From the NCBI RefSeq assembly GCF_003590095.1, contig NC_039486.1, forward strand, positions 1,550,001 to 1,614,000: DNA of 64,000 bases, read 5' to 3'. Each line of letters starts with the position of its first letter. Positions within the stretch are counted from its first letter, which is position 1. Positions 1 to 8,539 of this stretch are shown one piece after another. Under the pieces are notes generated by a model that saw only the letters and a program-made list of their open reading frames with translations, was not told the origin of the DNA and made no database searches. Source of the DNA: Trichoplusia ni (taxonomy: Eukaryota; Arthropoda; Insecta; Lepidoptera; Noctuidae). The translations under genes were made by a program, and so were the position numbers.

Positions 1-314
1 TTTTTTTAATTTCTGGCTATCTTTTTTAATTTTCGCTTAACTGGTGTAGCGTTTCGGTCATAAAGCGTTTACTTATAAACCTTAATTCATAAAATCAATG
101 CAATAAAATTCCGCCATTGTTAAATTTTCACACATCAAATGGAACTTGAAAATGTAGGTAGGATACAATTATAAATTTGATGGGTGATTTTTTTGTTGTC
201 TTTATGTACTTAACCAGCGTTGTCGCGAGACTTGCCTACTACTACTTGACTGGATTTTTTAAAATGGATAATGCCTATTGCCTAATCCTAATAAATCTAA
301 TCTTTGCCTTTCAG
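1..314. other. Intronic DNA of the EAAT-like gene
   Basis: This is the 3' part of an intron whose donor lies left of the window. It ends in the pyrimidine-rich acceptor at 305-314. About 145-205 is a short fragment (ATAAATTTGATGGGTGAT) of the 5S-core dispersed repeat described at 36376. Nothing else is recognisable. Confidence 0.6.
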
Positions 315-486
315 CTTCAGTGATGTCTCAGCTCGCGTGGTTCATCGCTACAGTAGCGGTCGGCGTATTTTTCTACCAGCTGATCGTCATGCAGTTGATT
401 TACTTCCTCTTTCTTCGACGGAACCCATACAAGTTCTACTGGGGGCTGTCGCATGCCATGCTCACCGCATCAGCTACTGCTTCCAC
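315..486 (+). CDS. EAAT-like exon (TM segment and start of HP1)
   Basis: This exon encodes MSQLAWFIATVAVGVFF followed by a hydrophobic helix, the RRNPYKFYWG loop and the start of the HP1-like hairpin ending TASATAS. The donor is a strong GTAAGT at 487, leaving phase 2. The acceptor is taken as the pyrimidine-tract AG at 313-314; a second AG six bases downstream (319-320) is possible and would remove two residues. Confidence 0.85.
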
Positions 487-3400
487 GTAAGTAGGGATTT
501 GAACCTTATTCTAAACGAAAAAAAATGCTTAATTGTGCCTACATATATTTCGCCTTTATTTTTTTTCGTTTAATTTCAAAAATATTTATACCATCATTTC
601 TAATTACGAATTTATACCAAAAAAGGAAGTCAATTGATCAAGTAAACTTTAGCCCCTGAGCTACTCAAAGCTTTCATGACCAACTTAAACACCCTTAGTT
701 GAATTAACGTGGTCCATATCTTCCATGTCATTTTTAACACGCTTTTTTAAATAAATACTTACTATTTTAACACGTTCTTCATTCTTTTTTATTTGTAACA
801 AGAGCTTTGTTCGCGTACTTCTTATACTTGGAGCGGAATCCATAGTAGTGGGGATTATCACCTGCAACGCTTGCATGCAGTTACGTCAATGTAGGTGTTG
901 AATGACGTATCGGATGGTAAAAATAGATGTTATAGACCTACACTATACATAGACTCGTATTAGTCGTATTAAGTAGATATGTCATGTTGTCTATCACTGA
1001 TGCGAAAAGGGAAATTAAAGTACATAACAAAGCCATTACTGCTTATGCTTATTTTACCTAAGGGTTTTTTTATTAAGAATCTACAATAGAACAAGTTTTA
1101 GAGAGATAGTTGGATTTAAAAAAGAGATGAGGACGTTTTTTAATGTCCGTTATGTAGTTTAATGAATACTCATTTTTGCCTTCGTCCCGCTAACGTGAAT
1201 TGATCAAATTATTGTGAAGGGCACTTAAGCGTGATGTCTCTTCTGTCTATAAGTTTTGTGAAGTCGTTACGACGCAAATCTATGAAACTTTATAAAAACA
1301 AAAATACGTCCTTTTTTGTCCTGTTTATCGATCAGTAAAACGACAAAAAACTTACTAAGACAGTAAATTTATTCTATTAACAAGAAAAGGTACAAGCTAC
1401 ATGTTAATACTAAAAGAATAATAGAAACTTATGTTTTTATAAATCCACAAATTATTTAATCATCCTTCTACATACTTGAGTACCTTAATATTCAAAATTC
1501 TCATACACAACTTGACATCAAGCCCAAATAAAATATTTATCCACAATTTCTTCATGAGTTATAACAACAACTTAAAATAGAGTTGCGTTGCTCCACCCAA
1601 TCATAGTAATTCCTTACACCAATGTTTCTGAATGAACCTATTGTTCCCCATTGAGTTTAATAAAGGCAATAATATCAAAGTACTCTTAATGATGTTACAC
1701 AACTGGTGATGTGGCCTTTTCATTGGTGTCAATAAGCTGTATGAGCAATAAATATGATAAAAGCACTCTCACTGAAATACTCACGTGATTTCATGTATGT
1801 GTGTGTTTGTGTGTGTGTTTCATCACATGGTTTTTATTTGTAGTTGGATTTTTCTGTTTGTGAAACGTTCACCTTAGGTACTGTAGAGGATTCTACTTTT
1901 AGCTATTTCGAATATATTTGAAGTGGTGAAGTCTATGCACTTATAAGCAAATTAATTAGAACTTTATGTCAAAGATTTTTAAGGTTGAGAATAATTTGGG
2001 GCTTATTAAAAGATTCATTATTTCTATATATTGACCGATAGAGAGCTATGTGGTTCATAGATACCCACTTGGAGCACAAAAAATCATTTACCAATTTTTT
2101 GCAAAACGTTGCATGGATGAAGTTGAATTGGGATATTAAGGATTTGACTTTCAATCAATCAAATCGCTCTTTATCAAAGTCAATAAATTAAAGATAGAAT
2201 TGTAGTCAAAAGTAAGTTAACACAAAAATCCTTTAAAGAATATCCTTAGATAAGATTACTTACATTAGAATATTCTTTATTGTACACCATGGAATTACAG
2301 CAGTGATTCCTAATACATACAATTACCGCTATTATATAGCCTTTTTGCAAGAGAATGCAACCGCTCGTCTTAGCTGGTGTATGATACCTGTAGCGCGGCG
2401 GCGCTGCCGGTGACGCTGCGCGCGCTGGAGTCGCGGCTGGCGGTGGACGCGCGCGTGACGCGCTTCGTGCTGCCCATCGGCTGCAACATCAACATGGACG
2501 GCACGGCGCTGTTCCTGGCCGTGGCCAGCGTCTTCGTCTGCCAGATGAACAACATACACCTCGGCTTCGCGCAGCTCGCTACTATATTGTGAGTATTTTT
2601 TATAGCGTTCTGTTTACTATACTGATTTGTACAAAATGGTTTGTAAAAAAAATAAGGATATGCTCATTTATGAACATCATAGGCACGGTACAAAGGAATG
2701 TATTTCACTATAAGCGCATCAAACACAACCAGCTAATACTTTATCTGGACCTGACCCGTGGTATTTAGAAGAGAATACCACGGTTCGTGAGAAGTAAGAA
2801 GTGAAGAAGAAGATCAATAACACACACCTAAAAACAATAATATCAACTGCTATGCCGAAAGTCGTGGATTCGATTTCCACCTAGAACAAAAGCTTAATAT
2901 TATATTGAGCATGATATTCCTTTTTGAATTTTGTATATTTTAGAATAAAAAAAGTAAGATTGCCTGGCTTAGTTTGAGACTAGATGACGTTTATGAGAGC
3001 TGTGGAATGTTTTATTAAACAGGACGGACTAAAAATTTACCATGAATCTTTTTCAAAGTCGTAATTTCTCAAAATATGATAAGCATCATTCTTATTCAAC
3101 TTCTATTTTCCATTAACCCAAGTTCTTCTATTCCCCTTCCAGCCTGACATCGACGGCTGCGTCAGTATCCTCAGCCTCGGTCCCGTCGGCCGCGATGGTG
3201 TTGCTGCTGGTGGTGCTGGCGGCGGTGGACGCGCCCACTCACGACGTGTCGCTGCTGTTCGCTGTGGACTGGCTCGTGTAAGTACTATAATATTATATGA
3301 TTGAATGTGTGCGTAAATGTCGCGAGTGAAATCCAAGCGTAGGACAAGTGGGCAGAAGAAGGTTTGTGTAGTATAATAATAGATATATAATAGATCAATC

Positions 3401-4365
3401 TATTATATCTGCTCCTTGTGCAAATTGATTGATACGTAAAAACACAAGGGAACTAACTGCCTGTCCGTCTATCATCCATAAATACTTGTTCTAAGTATGG
3501 ATGTTCCTGGAGATAAGATAAGATGTTATGGATGTATTTGAAAACCATTCGCAACACAAGGATTCTGTTATTCAGTAGATATTTTTAAATTATAATAAAC
3601 GGCAGGCACTTTTATGTTGACAATAACTACTCGAACCTTATAGGAACACTGCGAAACGAATACACTATATTAGAAAAATAATGCAACACTTGTGCACACT
3701 GTTTACTGTAGACATTTGGTCTTTATCCGCAGTGACCGCATCAGGACCACGAACAACATGTTGGGTGACTGCTACGCTGCGGCTGTGGTCGAACATCTCT
3801 CCAAGAACGAGCTGATGGCCTGCGACGCTTTAACTGCGGTAATTACTTTTTAGTTACCTGTATATTCTTGTTCTATCTTCTAATTGAGTGATAGTTGCAC
3901 GTCCATTACTTTTCTTGAATTTTCCCCCTTTTTGACGGGTTTTGGACATTTATTACATTTAGTCGTATTAACATTCTGTTAATATAAATATGACTAATCT
4001 ATCGGTGTTAAAAAAGAGCAGTTTTATCCATAATTTCGGATTATTAATTCGAACCTAACGAAATTCTATCAACCTGCTTTTAAGCTGCAGTGTGCCAGTA
4101 AAACTTCTTTACATCCCAGAAGAGGAGAAGGCTTCAAAGCAAAATTCGTATCATAAAAGCCAGTATTGTAAGAAAGCGAAAAACTAAAGTATTTACACTT
4201 ATTTACAATTTGTTTGCTTTCTTTCAGGACCCCTTGAACGGTTTGACACCTAACACTGATGTTGACATTGGAATAGTGACTCCCAGTAAAAAGTCCATCG
4301 GATCTGATGAAGTCATCATTGATATGCATTTACACAATCACTCAGACGCCGTCAAGCGGATATAG
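315..4365 (+). CDS. EAAT-like Na+/dicarboxylate (glutamate/aspartate) transporter, SLC1 family, 3' part of gene (5 exons)
   Basis: This is the C-terminal half of an SLC1-family Na+-coupled acidic amino acid symporter, a plasma-membrane protein that in insects clears glutamate/aspartate. Exons at 315-486, 2394-2588, 3143-3277, 3733-3838 and 4228-4365 join in frame (phases 2,2,2,0) to about 248 codons ending in TAG at 4363-4365. Family landmarks appear in order: TM segment with RRNPYKFYWG, the HP1-like stretch TASTAAALPV, VTRFVLP, the TM7 Na+/substrate motif NMDGT (2491-2505), the HP2 region TSTAASVSSASVPSAA, and TM8 DWLVDRIRTTNNMLGD. In TM8 the Asp, Arg and Asn residues that bind substrate in EAATs are kept. 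The tail (TPNTDVDIG onward) is hydrophilic. It is a divergent member: the HP1 serine run is reduced and the TM7 Tyr-Glu-Ala is Phe-Leu-Ala. The first exons are left of the window. I am sure of the family but not of the paralogue (EAAT1, EAAT2 or a lepidopteran duplicate). Confidence 0.9.
487..2393. other. EAAT-like intron, 1.9 kb
   Basis: This AT-rich intron has a GTAAGT donor and a TGTAG acceptor. It contains a short impure GT microsatellite at 1795-1820. No coding segment or recognisable transposon was seen. Confidence 0.6.
1795..1820 (+). repeat. Impure GT microsatellite
   Basis: GTATGTGTGTGTTTGTGTGT followed by GTGTTT. Simple sequence repeat in an EAAT-like intron. Confidence 0.8.
2394..2588 (+). 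CDS. EAAT-like exon (HP1 to TM7, NMDGT motif)
   Basis: The acceptor AG is at 2392-2393 and the donor GTGAGT at 2589. The join completes a Thr codon and gives ASTAAALPVTL, which aligns with the ASSAGTLPVTF of EAATs. The exon holds VTRFVLP and NINMDGTALFLAVASVF. It is strikingly GC-rich beside its AT-rich introns. The residue after NMDGTALF is Leu (2515-2517), where EAATs usually have Glu. Confidence 0.9.
2589..3142. other. EAAT-like intron with SINE fragment
   Basis: This 554-bp intron has donor GTGAGT and acceptor TTCCAG. Around 2850-2925 it carries a decayed tRNA-derived SINE with a B-box-like GTGGATTCGATTTCC. No other feature was seen. Confidence 0.6.
2850..2925 (+). repeat. tRNA-derived SINE fragment
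   Basis: ATGCCGAAAGTCGTGGATTC followed by GATTTCCACCTAGAACAAA resembles the B box and following unit of lepidopteran tRNA-derived SINEs. It is decayed and lacks a clear A box. Confidence 0.5.
3143..3277 (+). CDS. EAAT-like exon (HP2 and start of TM8)
   Basis: The acceptor is TTCCAG at 3137-3142 and the donor GTAAGT at 3278. It encodes FLTSTAASVSSASVPSAAMV and then a hydrophobic segment ending DVSLLFAVDWL. This corresponds to the SLTATLASVGAASIPSAG HP2 hairpin and the first Asp of TM8 in EAATs. Phase 2 in and phase 2 out match the neighbouring exons. Confidence 0.9.
3278..3732. other. EAAT-like intron
   Basis: This 455-bp intron has donor GTAAGT and acceptor CGCAG. Around 3470-3515 there is a faint SINE-tail resemblance (AAATACTTGTTCTAAG). 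Nothing else was seen. Confidence 0.5.
3733..3838 (+). CDS. EAAT-like exon (TM8 substrate-binding helix)
   Basis: The acceptor is CGCAG at 3728-3732 and the donor GTAATT at 3839. It encodes DRIRTTNNMLGD, then YAAAVVEHLSKNEL. The Asp, second Arg, Thr, Asn and final Asp line up with the TM8 residues that contact the amino acid and Na+ in mammalian EAATs. The arginine that marks acidic over neutral substrates is present, which argues for an EAAT rather than an ASCT-type exchanger. Confidence 0.9.
3839..4227. other. EAAT-like last intron
   Basis: This 389-bp AT-rich intron has donor GTAATT and acceptor TTTCAG. I see nothing else in it. Confidence 0.6.
4228..4365 (+). CDS. EAAT-like last exon (cytoplasmic C-terminus)
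   Basis: The acceptor is TTTCAG at 4222-4227. It encodes DPLNGLTPNTDVDIGIVTP, then a charged and His-rich tail ending VKRI and TAG at 4363-4365. This tail is not conserved between SLC1 proteins, so the exon is assigned by splice frame and position. Possible polyadenylation signals (AATAAA) lie about 1.4-1.5 kb downstream, near 5773, 5868 and 5889. Confidence 0.75.
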   Translation, partial: DPLNGLTPNTDVDIGIVTPSKKSIGSDEVIIDMHLHNHSDAVKRI

Positions 4366-6833
4366 TGAATTAGCTCTAAGGTCTACTTATATAACCTTTA
4401 GTCCTGCGGTACTCAACTATTAGTAATCTATTAGGAAGGCCTAGGTTTGGACCAGTGGAGACTTAAAATATTCCTGGTTACAAGTGTCATTTCTATTATT
4501 TCGTTAGAGAAAATTACTCAAATGTATGAAAAGTACTTTAATTTATTTTGTGCCTATCGAGTTCCACTTATGGATAGACCCCCTAGTTTCACCACAACAC
4601 CTGATCGCCATCAACCTTCCGTCTTCAAGTCTGAGACCTTTTCGAAATCTGTCAGAATGGCTTCCTCAAAATAGAGCGAATATGAACGATTCAAAGGGTT
4701 TACAATTGTAGAAAAGTCACTTGACTAGGACGCTGGTTTGGTGGAACCGAATTTTCTAAGAATGCAGCTTTATATAATGAGGGCAAAAATTCAACACTCA
4801 CCGATTCGGGTGTGTTTTTTCTGTTAAAATGTTTCAAGGTAAAATCTTAATTAACTTTTTTAATAGTATAAGTTCCACTACCAATTCACTGGTGTGTCAC
4901 ACTATGTCTTAAGATTTAATTTTGGTAGATCCTAATTATATCTTCTCTTCATAATCATGTTGAGTATCGCTAATTAGATTAGGGGCATTCATTAGGCTTA
5001 AGCGTGTTTAGCTAGACAGGGTTGACCAGAGACGGCCTTACCTTTTTTTGAAAGGCATTTTGGGTGTAACCTCATGGGAATTGGTTCAGCAATTTTGGAG
5101 AACAATACTTGTCATTAAGTAAATAATAGCGTTTGGATATGTATTGTATTATTAGGAATTTTGTAGTTATCATTCATATAAAAATATTGTACGTCCGTTT
5201 AGTATTGTTGTAACATTTGTAGCTTAACAGTCGATGTCTTTTATTCGATCGACTGCTTTATATCATGTATAAATACTCATATATATCAAAATTGGAAAAG
5301 GATGAAAACACTATACAAATGAAGATAATCTTTGTTACTACCACAAGTAGTCGTTAAGGGTCCAAGAGAAACCCCTTTTTACACACTCCCTCACACAAAA
5401 GAGGCCGATATAGCTTTTTGTACCATTCATGAATCAATAGGAGGAAACGACACTTGATTTTGGACGATCAGTCGGTATCTGGCCATATGAGAATGGGGTG
5501 AACGAATATTTCCTGTAGAGATAAGAAAAGTTCTCCACAAAAACCTATAACAAAATACAGAATTTGTTACAAACTTCACCGAGTGATGATTAAATGGAAA
5601 CAGCAATGATCATGACGTAATGGGAACAATTCGAAACGTGGACTAAGCATATCTCTCTTTATTACAATTTTTTACGTCTTTTTGTAACATTTAAACGAAA
5701 TTTTCCAAAAACATTTATTTGTCGTATCAGCTGTCAAGGTATCAACATATATTTTTAAGGCCTTTGATTCTCAATAAAACCTTATCCATGAAAATTCGAT
5801 AAAGGACTGAAATCCAGTATTACTTCTGAAAGTTTAATTTTTAATTGTTAGTATGAGCGCCAATTTCAATAAATTTACTTGTCTGTTCAAATAAATCTTG
5901 ATTTTAATATGAGAAGGCTATTTCTAAATGTGTCTTGGCTATCAAACAAAGCAAAATTTATAATAGGTATCTATATCCTCAAATCGTTTACAAACATTCT
6001 AATAGGCTTAAATGTTCTAACTTGGTTGGTCTAGTTTTAATTAAAACTAGGCCCATATTCATCAGTATCTTACTCAAAGTGAAAACTTCTTGTTCTCTCA
6101 ACTCTGTATCAACTACACAAAATACTTTACTTATAATTTGATATAATGCAAGCACCTGCACTGCAAGCTCATCTAGTGAAAGAAGTATCGCATGTTTTGC
6201 TATACATTGCCGTCTTTGTTTGATCTCTTATGATACAGTATCGGCGTGACCTGGCAATGTACGGTGATTTGCTCGATTTTCTCACACAGTCTGATTTTTT
6301 TTTATGATTACTCTACGACGCCAAGGACATGAGTGTGCATATGGGACAACTTTTTTCGCAATCACAATTTTTCCAATACTGTATTCAGATGAATTAACTA
6401 CGTTTAGAGATCGACTAGAGCTACTACTTAAAAATTTGGGAAAAGGCTAGAGACAGAAGAAAATGTGCTTTGATTATCCCAAACTCAGGTACTGCTTGGT
6501 TTGTACCTATATTCGATGGGCATATCTGAAATTTCTGAAGTCTAATCAATTTATTTTGTTCTCAATTATCAACATCAGGGCTTAAATTGGTTGAGGAGAA
6601 GATTTACAATCTATCACAGCGTCTAACGAGGGTGTATCAGAAGCTTTTTTTTAAAGACTTGTGAAATCGATTTCATGTTGTCGTAAAGTAATCATTGCCA
6701 CAAACAATTTACTTTATCTCCTAGATCGCTGTCAAAGTTGGTGATCATTATAATAACATTGGTAGTTGTAGATCCAACTGTGATAATAATATATTTAATT
6801 TATCATTTTGTCATAATTTAGCTGTAATTATAA

Positions 6834-7195
6834 TTATTTTGTTAAGAGACGGGTGATTCTGTACAAATATACTGAAATTGTTGCAAAAAATATCTTGATG
6901 TAACCTACGCTAAATTGCACATTTTTGCAGAATATTCGTCTCTGATATTAAGTATGTACCTATTATTTCATATGAAATAATCATTTTTAATAAACAAACA
7001 ATAATCTTACTACTTCGTTTTATTTTTACCCATAGCATACTTACTTTCACCATCATACAGTTTGAGTTCACAGGTATACCATTGTCTTTCGCCAGCGTCT
7101 GTTTCCATCTCTTCAATCATATTATTTTCAAAAAAAGGTTGTTGACCTACCCGACAAATATATACCTTTACATCAGCAACCATCGGTAGCGCCAT
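6834..7195 (-). CDS. Candidate small two-exon gene, unknown function
   Basis: I do not recognise this protein. On the minus strand an ATG in the context AAAAGATGGCG (7193-7195) opens a 55-codon stretch starting MALPMVADVKVYICRV and ending DGESKYAM, with charged, non-repetitive composition unlike the surrounding AT-rich chance ORFs. A donor G|GTAAAA lies at 7030/7029. A pyrimidine-rich acceptor TTTCAG ends at 6872, and the join stays in frame for a short tail (YLYRITRLLTK) before TAA at 6834-6836. ATTAAA follows on the minus strand near 6799. Predicted product is about 67 aa without signal peptide or membrane segment. It sits between two convergent genes. It could equally be a fragment of a larger gene, a decayed retrocopy, or chance. 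Confidence 0.25.
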
Positions 7196-8342
7196 CTTTT
7201 AAAGACCTTTAAAAGTATGAAATTATTGAAGACCATTGTATTTGGCCAAAGTCAAGTCAAGGTTTGTTTTGTGTAAAAAAATTAGGAAGAAAGAAAGCAT
7301 TACATTTTGAGTAGTTTACTTTATTACTAGAAGCTTTAATGTTTGCTTAATTTTATGTTTAGAAGTGAAGATACTCATTTGCGATACAAAATATAGAGAT
7401 ATGAGATAATAAATATATTTGAGATAGATAAAGATCTGTAACTAATTTGTCTTTAATCGCATTTTGTGTTGTTATTAATGTATGATTGTCGTGTTTCAAG
7501 AGTGCATAGGTTGAGGGAGTTTTAAATGAAAATCATAACTTTGAAATTCTTTTTTATTTCCACCAAAACGATATCAATACAATCGGTGGATTCTAAGACT
7601 AATTATTAACATGTAATCTTAATATAATATTTACAAACAGTATACTAGTTATCAGTCCAGAATTTTTGACACTTTAGTAAAAATATATATAAGCAATGTC
7701 TAGAAATATGTTTCATGTAATGTTTAAGTAGGTATGTAGGCTTATGGAAGTCGATCTGCTAAGCGAAGACCTTTTCTCATATATGTAGATAAGGAACCAA
7801 CACTGTAGAGTTTTGATTAATATTTTTAGAAGTGTATATTCTCAAATCGTTTTTAATTGAACCTTACTTTATGTTTTTAGACGTAGGTACACCTTTTATG
7901 CAAGATGAAGGATTCTAGAGCGTTGAATGTACCTGTTCATCTTTACTGTCTAAAGAAAATGTAAGAGAGTACGATAGTGTAACAAAAACACTGAACTGAT
8001 TCTTTAGGCATCATCAAAATCACAGAGAAACGAAACTTCAACGTTCAATTCACTGAAAACAAATTACATAATATTTTCAACGGAATTTTACAAAATGACA
8101 TAAGTACATACATTTGCGTAATAAAGCTTACAGTAATATTGATTTACCAAATCGATTACAATCACTCGATCAACTAATCGGTTCGACACATCACTACAAA
8201 TTGCGTTTCCTAACAGTAATACTTATAGCTTAGAGTAAAGCTGTATTTTTTGTTAAAAATAAAAAATGGCAGTCTTTATATACTTTTTTACAATGAGTAT
8301 AAGTAAGTATGTACACTTAAAAAATACACCCGATTTTTTAAT

Positions 8343-8510
8343 TATATACATTTACCGCAAAAATCGGTAATAAGCGCTTAGTTATCACTTTGAGCATATC
8401 CGTGAAGTTCTTTTTAAATATCAATATGCGCAAAATGAGTTAAGCCGATCAGATCGGCCGAATAAATAATACTAACTACACTATAGGCAAAACAGTCGTC
8501 CATATATACA
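8343..8510 (-). promoter_or_regulatory. Two Pumilio-like sites in the ds 3' UTR
   Basis: On the minus strand TGTATATA occurs twice, at 8503-8510 and 8343-8350, about 30 and 190 nt after the ds stop. Both match the Pumilio recognition element TGTANATA. The region is AT-rich, so chance matches are possible. Confidence 0.3.
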
Positions 8511-8539
8511 GTATTCAATATTCTACGATACAATTATTT

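Larger units (their letters stand above)
4366..8539. other. Convergent intergenic region with the 3' UTRs of the EAAT-like gene and ds
   Basis: About 4.2 kb separates the EAAT-like stop (+) from the ds stop (-). The left part is probably EAAT-like 3' UTR, with AATAAA near 5773, 5868 and 5889. The right part is probably ds 3' UTR read on the minus strand, with TTTATT (minus AATAAA) near 7318 and 7552. It contains a perfect 20-bp palindrome at 6031-6050 and a possible small minus-strand gene at 6834-7195. Exact transcript ends cannot be set from sequence alone. Confidence 0.5.

Noticed and set aside
2332..2559. Minus-strand ORFs opposite the EAAT-like TM7 exon
   Set aside because: GC-rich coding sequence creates long antisense frames; the plus frame has the NMDGT motif and splice sites.
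3103..3336. 77-codon Pro/Arg-rich minus-strand ORF
   Set aside because: It is antisense to the EAAT-like HP2 exon and crosses both of its splice sites.
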